Shown: positions 1-12,933 of the stretch, in pieces | Position numbering within the stretch: position 1 is the stretch's first letter | Layout: each line of letters opens with the position of its first letter | Source: Taudactylus pleione | Lineage: Eukaryota; Chordata; Amphibia; Anura; Myobatrachidae | DNA: 64,000 nucleotides | Direction of reading: 5' to 3' | NCBI GenBank assembly: GCA_031769625.1 | Contig: JAUIMM010002314.1 | Location: 1 to 64,000, forward strand | Made by a program: the position numbers and the translations under genes | Notes under the pieces: model-generated | Database searches by the model: none | What the model saw: the letters and a program-made list of their open reading frames with translations, nothing else | Told to the model about the DNA's origin: nothing

Positions 1-114
1 CCATGTTGCATTTAAGAGAAAACAGCAAATGCATGTTTTAGGCCAAAATGCATTGAAAGCAATGGAAACAACAAAAGCGCATACATTGTGATATCTCCTC
101 TTGTAGCAAACACA

Positions 115-3100
115 GAAAGCTCAAAATTTCACTGGATGTGTTGAAGACCAAGACCCACAAATGTGATGTGAAATGTTTTTTCTCTCATGTTGTGTTTAAG
201 AGAAAACAGCAAATGCACGTTTTAGGCCAAAATGCATTGAAAGCAATGGAAATAACAAAAGCGCATCCTTTGTGTTATCTCCTCTTGTAGCAAACACAGA
301 CAGCTCAAAATTTCACTGGATCTGTTGAAGACCAAGACCCACAAATGTGATGTGAAATGGTTTTTCTCCCATGTTGCATTTAAGAGAAAACAGCAAATGC
401 ATGTTTTAGGCCAAAATGCATTGAAAGCAATGGAAACAACAAAAGCGCATACTTTGTGTTATCTCCTCTTGTAGCAAACACAGACAGCTCAAAAATTCAC
501 TGGATGTGTTGAAGACCAAGACCCACAAATGTGATGTGAAATGGTTTTTCTCTCATGTTGTGTTTAAGAGAAAACTGCAAATGCACGTTTTAGGCCAAAA
601 TGCATTGAAAGCAATGGAAACAACAAAAGCGCATACTTTGTGTTATCTCCTCTTGTAGCAAACACAGACAGCTCAAAATTTCACTGGATGTGTTGAAGAC
701 CAAGACCCACAAATGTGATGTGAAATAGTTTTTCTCCCATGTTGCGTTTAAGAGAAAACAGCAATTGCTCGTTTTAAGCCAAAATGCATTGAAAGCAATG
801 GAAACAACAAAAGCGCATACTTTGTGTTATCTCCTCTTGTAGCAAACACAGACAGCTCAAAATTTCACTGGATGTGTTGAAGACCAAGACCCACAAATGT
901 GATGTGAAATGGTTTTTCTCTCATGTTGTGTTTAAGAGAAAACTGCAAATGCACGTTTTAGGCCAAAATGCATTGAAAGCAATGGAAATAACAAAAGCGC
1001 ATACTTTGTGTTATCTCCTCTTGTAGCAAACACAGACAGCTCAAAATTTCACCAGATCTGTTGAAGACCAAGACCCACAAATGTGATGTGAAATGGTTTT
1101 TCTCCCATGTTGCGTTTAAGAGAAAACAGCAAATGAACATTTTAGGCCAAAATGCATTGAAAACAATGGAAACAACAAAAGCGCATACTTTGTGTTATCT
1201 CCTCTTGTAGCAAACACAGACAGCTCAAAATTTCACTGGATGTGTTGAAGACCAAGACCCACAAATGTGATGTGAAATGGTTTTTCTCTCATGTTGTGTT
1301 TAAGAGAAAACAGCAAATGCTCGTTTTAGGCCAAAATGCATTGAAAGCAATGGAAATAACAAAAGCACATCCTTTCTGTTATCTCCTCTTGTAGCAAACA
1401 CAGACAGCTCAAAATTTCACCAGATCTGTTGAAGACCAAGACCCACAAATGTGATGTGAAATGATTTTTCTCCCATGTTGCGTTTAAGAGAAAACAGCAA
1501 ATGCACGTTTTAGGCCAAAATGCATTGAAAGCAATGGAAACAACAAAAGCGCATACTTTGTGTTATCTCCTCTTGTAGCAAACACAGACAGCTCAAAATT
1601 TCACTGGATGTGTTGAAGACCAAGACCCACAATTGTGATGTGAAATGGTTTTTCTCCCATGTTGCATTTAAGAGAAAACAGCAAATGCATGTTTTAGGCC
1701 AAAATGCATTGAAAGCAATGGAAACAACAAAAGTGCATACATTGTGATATCTCCTCTTGTAACAAACACAGACAGCTCAAAATTTCACTGGATGTGTTGA
1801 AGACCAAGACCCACAAATGTGATGTGAAATGGTTTTTCTCTCATGTTGTGTTTAAGAGAAAACTGCAAATGCACGTTTTAGGCCAAAATGCATTGAAAGC
1901 AATGGAAATAACAAAAGCGCATACTTTGTGTTATCTCCTCTTGTAGCCAACACAGACAGCTCAAAATTTCACTGGATGTGTTGAAGACCAAGACCCACAA
2001 TTGTGATGTGAAATGGTTTTTCTCCCATGTTGCATTTAAGAGAAAACAGCAAATGCATGTTTTAGGCCAAAATGCATTGAAAGCAATGGAAACAACAAAA
2101 GTGCATACATTGTGATATCTCCTCTTGTAGCAAACACAGACAGCTCAAAATTTCACTGGATGTGTTGAAGACCAAGACCCACAAATGTGATGTGAAATGG
2201 TTTTTCTCTCATGTTGTGTTTAGAGAAAACTGCAAATGCACGTTTTAGGCCAAAATGCATTGAAAGCAATGGAAATAACAAAAGCGCATACTTTGTGTTA
2301 TCTCCTCTTGTAGCAAACACAGACATCTCAAAATTTCACCAGATCTGTTGAAGACCAAGACCCACAAATGTGATGTGAAATGGTTTTTCTCCCATGTTGC
2401 ATTTAAGAGAAAACAGCAAATGAACGTTTTAGGCCAAAATGCATTGAAAACAATGGAAACAACAAAAGCGCATACTTTGTGTTATCTCCTCTTGTAGCAA
2501 ACACAGACAGCTCAAAATTTCACTGGATGTGTTGAAGACCAAGACCCACAAATGTGATGTGAAATGGTTTTTCTCTCATGTTGTGTTTAAGAGAAAACAG
2601 CAAATGCACGTTTTAGGCCAAAATGCATTGAAAGCAATGGAAATAACAAAAGCGCATCCTTTGTGTTATCTCCTCTTGTAGCAAAACACAGACATCTCAA
2701 AATTTCACTGGATGTGTTGAAGACCAAGACCCACAAATGTGATGTGAAATGGTTTTTCTCCCATGTTGCGTTTAAGAGAAAACAGCAAATGCACGTTTTA
2801 GGCCAAAATGCTTTGAAAACAATGGAAACAACAAAAGCGCATACTTTGTGTTATCTCCTCTTGTAGCAAACACAGACAGCTCAAAATTTCACGAGATGTG
2901 TTGAAGACCAAGACCCACAAATGTGATGTGAAATGGTTTTTCTCCCATGTTGCGTTTAAGAGAAAACAGCAATTGCTCGTTTTAGGCCAAAATGCATTGA
3001 AAGCAATGGAAACAACAAAAGCGCATACTTTGTGTTATCTCCTCTTGTAGCAAACACAGGCTGCTCAAAATTTCACTGGATGTGTTGAAGACCAAGACCC

Positions 3101-5266
3101 ACAAATGTGATGTGAAATGGTTATTCTCCCATGTTGCGTTTAAGAGAAAACAGCAATTGCTCGTTTTAGGCCAAAATGCATTGAAAGCAATGGAAACAAC
3201 AAAAGCGCATACTTTGTGTTATCTCCTCTTGTAGCAAACACAGACAGCTCAAAATTTCACTGGATGTGTTGAAGACCAAGACCCACAAATGTGATGTGAA
3301 ATGGTTTTTCTCTCATGTTGTGTTTAAGAGAAAACTGCAAATGCTCGTTTTAGGCCAAAATGCATTGAAAGCAATGGAAATAACAAAAGCGCATACTTTG
3401 TGTTATCTCCTCTTGTAGCAAACACAGACAGCTCAAAATTTCACCAGATCTGTTGAAGACCAAGACCCAGAAATGTGATGTGAAATGGTTTTTCTCCCAT
3501 GTTGCGTTTAAGAGAAAACAGCAAATCCACGTTTTAGGCCAAAATGCATTGAAAACAATGGAAACAACAAAAGCGCATACTTTGTGTTATCTCCATATGT
3601 AGCAAACACAGACAGCTCAAAATTTCACTGGATGTGTTGAAGACCAAGACCTACAAATGTGATGTGAAATGGTTTTTCTCCTATGTTGCGTTTAAGAGAA
3701 AACTGCAATTGCTCGTTTTAGGCCAAAATGCATTGAAAGCAATGGAAACAACAAAAGCGCATACTTTGTGTTATCTCCTCTTGTAGCAAACACAGACAGC
3801 TCAAAATTTCACCAGATCTGTTGAAGACCAAGACCCACAAATGTGATGTGAAATGGTTTTTCTCCCATGTTGCATTTAAGAGAAAACAGCAAATGCATGT
3901 TTTAGGCCAAAATGCATTGAAAGCAATGGAAACAACAAAAGCGCATACATTGTGATATCTCCTCTTGTAGCAAACACAGACAGCTCAAAATTTCACTGGA
4001 TGTGTTGAAGACCAAGACCCACAAATGTGATGTGAAATGGTTTTTCTCCCATGTTGCGTTTAAGAGAAAACAGCGATTGCTCATTTTAGGCCAAAATGCA
4101 TTGAAAGCAATGGAAACAACAAAAGCGCATACTTTGTGTTATCTCCTCTTGTAGCAAACACAGACAGCTCAAAATTTCACTGGATGTGTTGAAGACCAAG
4201 ACCCACAAATGTGATGTGAAATGGTTTTTCTCCCATGTTGCGTTTAAGAGAAAACAGCAAATGCATGCTTTAGGCCAAAATGCATTGAAAGCAATGGAAA
4301 CAACAAAAGCGCATACATTGTGATATCTCCTCTTGTAGCAAACACAGACAGCTCAAAATTTCACTGGATGTGTTGAAGACCAAGACACACAAATGTGATG
4401 TGAAATGGTTTTTCTCCTATGTTGCGTTTAAGAGAAAACAGCAATTGCTCGTTTTAGGCCAAAATGCATTGAAAGCAATGGAAACAACAAAAGCGCATAC
4501 TTTGTGTTATCTCCTCTTGTAGCAAACACAGACAGCTCAAAATTTCACTGGATGTGTTGAAGACCAAGACCCACAAATGTGATGTGAAATGGTTTTTCTC
4601 TCATGTTGTGTTTAAGAGAAATCTGCAAATGCACGTTTTAGGCCAAAATGCATTGAAAGCAATGGAAATAACAAAAGCGCATACTTTGTGTTATCTCCTC
4701 TTGTAGCAAACACAGACAGCTCAAAATTTCACCAGATCTGTTGAAGACCAAGACCCAGAAATGTGATTTGAAATGGTTTTTCTCTCATGTTGCGTTTAAG
4801 AGAAAACAGCAAATGCACGTTTTAGGCCAAAATGCATTGAAAACAATGGAAACAACAAAAGCGCATACTTTGTGTTATCTCCTCTTGTAGCAAACACAGA
4901 CAGCTCAAAATTTCACTGGATGTGTTGAAGACCAAGACCTACAAATGTGATGTGAAATGGTTTTTCTCCCATGTTGCGTTTAAGAGAAAACAGCAATTGC
5001 TCGTTTTAGGCCAAAATGCATTGAAAGCAATGGAAACAACAAAAGCGCATACTTTGTGTTATCTCCTCTTGTAGCAAACACAGACAGCTCAAAATTTCAC
5101 TGGATGTGTTGAAGACCAAGACCCACAAATGTGATGTGAAATGGTTTTTCTCCCAAGTTGCATTTAAGAGAAAACAGCAAATGCATGTTTTAGGCCAAAA
5201 TGCATTGAAAGCAATGGAAACAACAAAAGCGCATACATTGTGATATCTCCTCTTGTAGCAAACACA
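115..5266. repeat. Higher-order repeat copy 1 (28 monomers, 5,152 bp)
   Basis: A rare variant, CACAGAAAGCTC instead of CACAGACAGCTC, occurs at 115, 5267 and 9683. The first interval is 5,152 bp, exactly 28 x 184, and the order of monomer classes in it is repeated in the next copy. A second marker, GTAACAAACAC instead of GTAGCAAACAC, gives the same 5,152-bp spacing (1759 to 6911). The start is an arbitrary phase chosen at the marker. This copy contains four more monomers than copy 2, around 1965-2700. Confidence 0.9.
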
Positions 5267-8200
5267 GAAAGCTCAAAATTTCACTGGATGTGTTGAAGAC
5301 CAAGACCCACAAATGTGATGTGAAATGTTTTTTCTCTCATGTTGTGTTTAAGAGAAAACAGCAAATGCACGTTTTAGGCCAAAATGCATTGAAAGCAATG
5401 GAAATAACAAAAGCGCATCCTTTGTGTTATCTCCTCTTGTAGCAAACACAGACAGCTCAAAATTTCACTGGATCTGTTGAAGACCAAGACCCACAAATGT
5501 GATGTGAAATGGTTTTTCTCCCATGTTGCATTTAAGAGAAAACAGCAAATGCATGTTTTAGGCCAAAATGCATTGAAAGCAATGGAAACAACAAAAGCGC
5601 ATACTTTGTGTTATCTCCTCTTGTAGCAAACACAGACAGCTCAAAAATTCACTGGATGTGTTGAAGACCAAGACCCACAAATGTGATGTGAAATGGTTTT
5701 TCTCTCATGTTGTGTTTAAGAGAAAACTGCAAATGCACGTTTTAGGCCAAAATGCATTGAAAGCAATGGAAACAACAAAAGCGCATACTTTGTGTTATCT
5801 CCTCTTGTAGCAAACACAGACAGCTCAAAATTTCACTGGATGTGTTGAAGACCAAGACCCACAAATGTGATGTGAAATAGTTTTTCTCCCATGTTGCGTT
5901 TAAGAGAAAACAGCAATTGCTCGTTTTAAGCCAAAATGCATTGAAAGCAATGGAAACAACAAAAGCGCATACTTTGTGTTATCTCCTCTTGTAGCAAACA
6001 CAGACAGCTCAAAATTTCACTGGATGTGTTGAAGACCAAGACCCACAAATGTGATGTGAAATGGTTTTTCTCTCATGTTGTGTTTAAGAGAAAACTGCAA
6101 ATGCACGTTTTAGGCCAAAATGCATTGAAAGCAATGGAAATAACAAAAGCGCATACTTTGTGTTATCTCCTCTTGTAGCAAACACAGACAGCTCAAAATT
6201 TCACCAGATCTGTTGAAGACCAAGACCCACAAATGTGATGTGAAATGGTTTTTCTCCCATGTTGCGTTTAAGAGAAAACAGCAAATGAACGTTTTAGGCC
6301 AAAATGCATTGAAAACAATGGAAACAACAAAAGCGCATACTTTGTGTTATCTCCTCTTGTAGCAAACACAGACAGCTCAAAATTTCACTGGATGTGTTGA
6401 AGACCAAGACCCACAAATGTGATGTGAAATGGTTTTTCTCTCATGTTGTGTTTAAGAGAAAACAGCAAATGCTCGTTTTAGGCCAAAATGCATTGAAAGC
6501 AATGGAAATAACAAAAGCACATCCTTTCTGTTATCTCCTCTTGTAGCAAACACAGACAGCTCAAAATTTCACCAGATCTGTTGAAGACCAAGACCCACAA
6601 ATGTGATGTGAAATGATTTTTCTCCCATGTTGCGTTTAAGAGAAAACAGCAAATGCACGTTTTAGGCCAAAATGCATTGAAAGCAATGGAAACAACAAAA
6701 GCGCATACTTTGTGTTATCTCCTCTTGTAGCAAACACAGACAGCTCAAAATTTCACTGGATGTGTTGAAGACCAAGACCCACAATTGTGATGTGAAATGG
6801 TTTTTCTCCCATGTTGCATTTAAGAGAAAACAGCAAATGCATGTTTTAGGCCAAAATGCATTGAAAGCAATGGAAACAACAAAAGTGCATACATTGTGAT
6901 ATCTCCTCTTGTAACAAACACAGACAGCTCAAAATTTCACTGGATGTGTTGAAGACCAAGACCCACAAATGTTATGTGAAATGGTTTTTCTCTCATGTTG
7001 TGTTTAAGAGAAAACTGCAAATGCACGTTTTAGGCCAAAATGCATTGAAAGCAATGGAAATAACAAAAGCGCATACTTTGTGTTATCTCCTCTTGTAGCA
7101 AACACAGACAGCTCAAAATTTCACTGGATGTGTTGAAGACCAAGACCCACAAATGTGATGTGAAATGGTTTTTCTCCCATGTTGCGTTTAAGAGAAAACA
7201 GCAAATGCACGTTTTAGGCCAAAATGCTTTGAAAACAATGGAAACAACAAAAGCGCATACTTTGTGTTATCTCCTCTTGTAGCAAACACAGACAGCTCAA
7301 AATTTCACGAGATGTGTTGAAGACCAAGACCCACAAATGTGATGTGAAATGGTTTTTCTCCCATGTTGCGTTTAAGAGAAAACAGCAATTGCTCGTTTTA
7401 GGCCAAAATGCATTGAAAGCAATGGAAACAACAAAAGCGCATACTTTGTGTTATCTCCTCTTGTAGCAAACACAGGCTGCTCAAAATTTCACTGGATGTG
7501 TTGAAGACCAAGACCCACAAATGTGATGTGAAATGGTTATTCTCCCATGTTGCGTTTAAGAGAAAACAGCAATTGCTCGTTTTAGGCCAAAATGCATTGA
7601 AAGCAATGGAAACAACAAAAGCGCATACTTTGTGTTATCTCCTCTTGTAGCAAACACAGACAGCTCAAAATTTCACTGGATGTGTTGAAGACCAAGACCC
7701 ACAAATGTGATGTGAAATGGTTTTTCTCTCATGTTGTGTTTAAGAGAAAACTGCAAATGCTCGTTTTAGGCCAAAATGCATTGAAAGCAATGGAAATAAC
7801 AAAAGCGCATACTTTGTGTTATCTCCTCTTGTAGCAAACACAGACAGCTCAAAATTTCACCAGATCTGTTGAAGACCAAGACCCAGAAATGTGATGTGAA
7901 ATGGTTTTTCTCCCATGTTGCGTTTAAGAGAAAACAGCAAATCCACGTTTTAGGCCAAAATGCATTGAAAACAATGGAAACAACAAAAGCGCATACTTTG
8001 TGTTATCTCCATTTGTAGCAAACACAGACAGCTCAAAATTTCACTGGATGTGTTGAAGACCAAGACCTACAAATGTGATGTGAAATGGTTTTTCTCCTAT
8101 GTTGCGTTTAAGAGAAAACTGCAATTGCTCGTTTTAGGCCAAAATGCATTGAAAGCAATGGAAACAACAAAAGCGCATACTTTGTGTTATCTCCTCTTGT

Positions 8201-9682
8201 AGCAAACACAGACAGCTCAAAATTTCACCAGATCTGTTGAAGACCAAGACCCACAAATGTGATGTGAAATGGTTTTTCTCCCATGTTGCATTTAAGAGAA
8301 AACAGCAAATGCATGTTTTAGGCCAAAATGCATTGAAAGCAATGGAAACAACAAAAGCGCATACATTGTGATATCTCCTCTTGTAGCAAACACAGACAGC
8401 TCAAAATTTCACTGGATGTGTTGAAGACCAAGACCCACAAATGTGATGTGAAATGGTTTTTCTCCCATGTTGCGTTTAAGAGAAAACAGCGATTGCTCAT
8501 TTTAGGCCAAAATGCATTGAAAGCAATGGAAACAACAAAAGCGCATACTTTGTGTTATCTCCTCTTGTAGCAAACACAGACAGCTCAAAATTTCACTGGA
8601 TGTGTTGAAGACCAAGACCCACAAATGTGATGTGAAATGGTTTTTCTCCCATGTTGCGTTTAAGAGAAAACAGCAAATGCATGCTTTAGGCCAAAATGCA
8701 TTGAAAGCAATGGAAACAACAAAAGCGCATACATTGTGATATCTCCTCTTGTAGCAAACACAGACAGCTCAAAATTTCACTGGATGTGTTGAAGACCAAG
8801 ACACACAAATGTGATGTGAAATGGTTTTTCTCCTATGTTGCGTTTAAGAGAAAACAGCAATTGCTCGTTTTAGGCCAAAATGCATTGAAAGCAATGGAAA
8901 CAACAAAAGCGCATACTTTGTGTTATCTCCTCTTGTAGCAAACACAGACAGCTCAAAATTTCACTGGATGTGTTGAAGACCAAGACCCACAAATGTGATG
9001 TGAAATGGTTTTTCTCTCATGTTGTGTTTAAGAGAAATCTGCAAATGCACGTTTTAGGCCAAAATGCATTGAAAGCAATGGAAATAACAAAAGCGCATAC
9101 TTTGTGTTATCTCCTCTTGTAGCAAACACAGACAGCTCAAAATTTCACCAGATCTGTTGAAGACCAAGACCCAGAAATGTGATTTGAAATGGTTTTTCTC
9201 TCATGTTGCGTTTAAGAGAAAACAGCAAATGCACGTTTTAGGCCAAAATGCATTGAAAACAATGGAAACAACAAAAGCGCATACTTTGTGTTATCTCCTC
9301 TTGTAGCAAACACAGACAGCTCAAAATTTCACTGGATGTGTTGAAGACCAAGACCTACAAATGTGATGTGAAATGGTTTTTCTCCCATGTTGCGTTTAAG
9401 AGAAAACAGCAATTGCTCGTTTTAGGCCAAAATGCATTGAAAGCAATGGAAACAACAAAAGCGCATACTTTGTGTTATCTCCTCTTGTAGCAAACACAGA
9501 CAGCTCAAAATTTCACTGGATGTGTTGAAGACCAAGACCCACAAATGTGATGTGAAATGGTTTTTCTCCCAAGTTGCATTTAAGAGAAAACAGCAAATGC
9601 ATGTTTTAGGCCAAAATGCATTGAAAGCAATGGAAACAACAAAAGCGCATACATTGTGATATCTCCTCTTGTAGCAAACACA
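5267..9682. repeat. Higher-order repeat copy 2 (24 monomers, 4,416 bp)
   Basis: The interval between the GAAAGCTC markers at 5267 and 9683 is 4,416 bp, exactly 24 x 184. Monomer order and private variants match copy 1 (for example CTCCATTTGTAGC near 8009 against CTCCATATGTAGC near 3593), but copy 2 lacks four monomers that copy 1 has. Both the left and right edges are phase choices, not seen breakpoints. Confidence 0.9.
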
Positions 9683-11918
9683 GAAAGCTCAAAATTTCAC
9701 TGGATGTGTTGAAGACCAAGACCCACAAATGTGATGTGAAATGTTTTTTCTCTCATGTTGTGTTTAAGAGAAAACAGCAAATGCACGTTTTAGGCCAAAA
9801 TGCATTGAAAGCAATGGAAATAACAAAAGCGCATCCTTTGTGTTATCTCCTCTTGTAGCAAACACAGACAGCTCAAAATTTCACTGGATCTGTTGAAGAC
9901 CAAGACCCACAAATGTGATGTGAAATGGTTTTTCTCCCATGTTGCATTTAAGAGAAAACAGCAAATGCATGTTTTAGGCCAAAATGCATTGAAAGCAATG
10001 GAAACAACAAAAGCGCATACTTTGTGTTATCTCCTCTTGTAGCAAACACAGACAGCTCAAAAATTCACTGGATGTGTTGAAGACCAAGACCCACAAATGT
10101 GATGTGAAATGGTTTTTCTCTCATGTTGTGTTTAAGAGAAAACTGCAAATGCACGTTTTAGGCCAAAATGCATTGAAAGCAATGGAAACAACAAAAGCGC
10201 ATACTTTGTGTTATCTCCTCTTGTAGCAAACACAGACAGCTCAAAATTTCACTGGATGTGTTGAAGACCAAGACCCACAAATGTGATGTGAAATAGTTTT
10301 TCTCCCATGTTGCGTTTAAGAGAAAACAGCAATTGCTCGTTTTAAGCCAAAATGCATTGAAAGCAATGGAAACAACAAAAGCGCATACTTTGTGTTATCT
10401 CCTCTTGTAGCAAACACAGACAGCTCAAAATTTCACTGGATGTGTTGAAGACCAAGACCCACAAATGTGATGTGAAATGGTTTTTCTCTCATGTTGTGTT
10501 TAAGAGAAAACTGCAAATGCACGTTTTAGGCCAAAATGCATTGAAAGCAATGGAAATAACAAAAGCGCATACTTTGTGTTATCTCCTCTTGTAGCAAACA
10601 CAGACAGCTCAAAATTTCACCAGATCTGTTGAAGACCAAGACCCACAAATGTGATGTGAAATGGTTTTTCTCCCATGTTGCGTTTAAGAGAAAACAGCAA
10701 ATGAACGTTTTAGGCCAAAATGCATTGAAAACAATGGAAACAACAAAAGCGCATACTTTGTGTTATCTCCTCTTGTAGCAAACACAGACAGCTCAAAATT
10801 TCACTGGATGTGTTGAAGACCAAGACCCACAAATGTGATGTGAAATGGTTTTTCTCTCATGTTGTGTTTAAGAGAAAACAGCAAATGCTCGTTTTAGGCC
10901 AAAATGCATTGAAAGCAATGGAAATAACAAAAGCACATCCTTTCTGTTATCTCCTCTTGTAGCAAACACAGACAGCTCAAAATTTCACCAGATCTGTTGA
11001 AGACCAAGACCCACAAATGTGATGTGAAATGATTTTTCTCCCATGTTGCGTTTAAGAGAAAACAGCAAATGCACGTTTTAGGCCAAAATGCATTGAAAGC
11101 AATGGAAACAACAAAAGCGCATACTTTGTGTTATCTCCTCTTGTAGCAAACACAGACAGCTCAAAATTTCACTGGATGTGTTGAAGACCAAGACCCACAA
11201 TTGTGATGTGAAATGGTTTTTCTCCCATGTTGCATTTAAGAGAAAACAGCAAATGCATGTTTTAGGCCAAAATGCATTGAAAGCAATGGAAACAACAAAA
11301 GTGCATACATTGTGATATCTCCTCTTGTAACAAACACAGACAGCTCAAAATTTCACTGGATGTGTTGAAGACCAAGACCCACAAATGTTATGTGAAATGG
11401 TTTTTCTCTCATGTTGTGTTTAAGAGAAAACTGCAAATGCACGTTTTAGGCCAAAATGCATTGAAAGCAATGGAAATAACAAAAGCGCATACTTTGTGTT
11501 ATCTCCTCTTGTAGCAAACACAGACAGCTCAAAATTTCACTGGATGTGTTGAAGACCAAGACCCACAATTGTGATGTGAAATGGTTTTTCTCCCATGTTG
11601 CATTTAAGAGAAAACAGCAAATGCATGTTTTAGGCCAAAATGCATTGAAAGCAATGGAAACAACAAAAGTGCATACATTGTGATATCTCCTCTTGTAACA
11701 AACACAGACAGCTCAAAATTTCACTGGATGTGTTGAAGACCAAGACCCACAAATGTGATGTGAAATGGTTTTTCTCTCATGTTGTGTTTAAGAGAAAACT
11801 GCAAATGCACGTTTTAGGCCAAAATGCATTGAAAGCAATGGAAATAACAAAAGCGCATACTTTGTGTTATCTCCTCTTGTAACAAACACAGACAGCTCAA
11901 AATTTCACTGGATGTGTT
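9683..11918. repeat. Higher-order repeat copy 3 (incomplete, about 12 monomers)
   Basis: Matches copy 2 at a 4,416-bp shift, including the GTAAC marker (6911 to 11327) and the rare AAATGTTATG variant. Unlike copy 2 it keeps a second ACAATTGTG-type monomer near 11569, as copy 1 does near 1996. After about 11918 the ordered HOR pattern is lost, roughly 0.9 kb before the LINE. Confidence 0.8.
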
Positions 11919-12839
11919 GAAGACCAAGACCCACAAATGTGATGTGAAATGGTTGTTCTCCCAAGTTGCGTTTAAGTGAAAACAGCAATTGCTCATTTTA
12001 GGCCAAAATGCATTGAAAGCAATGGAAACAAGAAAAGCGCATACTTTGTGTTTTCTCCTCTTGTAGCAAACACAGACAGCTCAAAATTTCACCAGATCTG
12101 TTGAAGACCAAGACCCACAAATGTGATGTGAAATGGTTTTTCTCCCATGTTGCGTTTAAGAGAAAACAGCAATTGCTCGTTTTAGGCCAAAATGCATTGA
12201 AAGCAATGGAAACAACAAAAGCGCATACTTTGTGTTATCTCCTCTTGTAGCAAACACAGACAGCTCAAAATTTCACTGGATGTGTTGAAGACCAAGACCC
12301 ACAAATGTGATGTGAAATGGTTTTTCTCCCAAGTTGCATTTAAGAGAAAACAGCAATTGCTCATTTTAGGCCAAAATGCATTGAAAGCAATGGAAACAAG
12401 AAAAGCGCATACTTTGTGTTTTCTCCTCTTGTAGCAAACACAGACAGCTCAAAATTTCACCAGATCTGTTGAAGACCAAGACCCACAAATGTGATGTGAA
12501 ATGGTTTTTCTCCCATGTTGCGTTTAAGAGAAAACAGCAATTGCTCGTTTTAGGCCAAAATGCATTGAAAGCAATGGAAACAACAAAAGCGCATACTTTG
12601 TGTTATCTCCTCTTGTAGCAAACACAGACAGCTCAAAATTTCACTGGTTGTGTTGAAGACCAAGACCCACAAATGTGTTGTGAAGGTTTTTCTCTCATGT
12701 TGTGTTTAAGAGAAAACAGCAAATGCACGTTTTAGGCCAAAATGCATTGAAAGCAATGGAAATAACAAAAGCACATCCTTTGTGTTATCTCCTCTTGTAG
12801 CAAACACAGACAGCTCAAAATTTCACTGGATGTGCTGAA
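11919..12839. repeat. Irregular satellite monomers next to the LINE
   Basis: Five monomers that do not continue the left HOR. They include a two-monomer duplication: the rare ACAAGAAAAGCGC and TGTTTTCTCC variants occur near 12029 and again 368 bp later near 12397. The last complete monomer has several private changes, including TCACTGGTTG, AAATGTGTTG and a 2-base deletion near 12673. The final partial monomer has GTGCTGAA instead of GTGTTGAA just before the junction. Confidence 0.8.
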
Positions 12840-12933
12840 TCCCTGGCGGCAGGACGTGTGGAGGAGGAGCTCCTGACTTCCAGTACAGTGTGACGTTTCC
12901 AGCCAGCTGTTCTGCGGGCTTCCCCCAGGAAGG
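12840..12933 (+). other. LINE 5' leader
   Basis: A 94-bp non-satellite sequence between the left junction and the first ORF1 methionine. It is GC-richer than the satellite. A TGA at 12874 closes the upstream reading in the ORF1 first frame, so the Met at 12934 is the first usable start. I recognise no promoter motif; LINEs of this kind usually rely on an internal 5' promoter, which cannot be shown here. The short length means that either the leader is naturally short or a few 5' bases are missing. Confidence 0.6.

Larger units (their letters stand above)
1..12839. repeat. 184-bp satellite array, left block
   Basis: Head-to-tail tandem array of a 184-bp AT-rich monomer. The landmark CAGCTCAAAATTTCAC recurs at 301, 485, 669, 853 and so on, always 184 bases apart. 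From the monomer at 117 to the last one at 12811 there are 69 periods with a net drift of -2, explained by a 1-base loss near 2221, a 1-base gain near 2683 and a 2-base loss near 12673. Monomers fall into several sequence classes that differ at linked sites, for example CACTGGATGTG versus CACCAGATCTG versus CACGAGATGTG, and GCAATTGCTC versus GCAAATGCAC. There is no gene in this stretch; the repeated 60-codon frames on the minus strand follow from the monomer itself. The array continues beyond the window edge. Satellite identity is certain; a centromeric or heterochromatic location is inference. Confidence 0.98.

Noticed and set aside
958..1140. Recurring 60-residue minus-strand ORF in satellite monomers (also near 3902, 8318, 11814, 12182, 23869, 32516, 38038, 47420 and 63063)
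   Set aside because: It is the stop-free stretch of the reverse strand of one monomer. 184 is not a multiple of 3, so it cannot extend, there is no start context or codon constraint, and it appears or vanishes with single variants.
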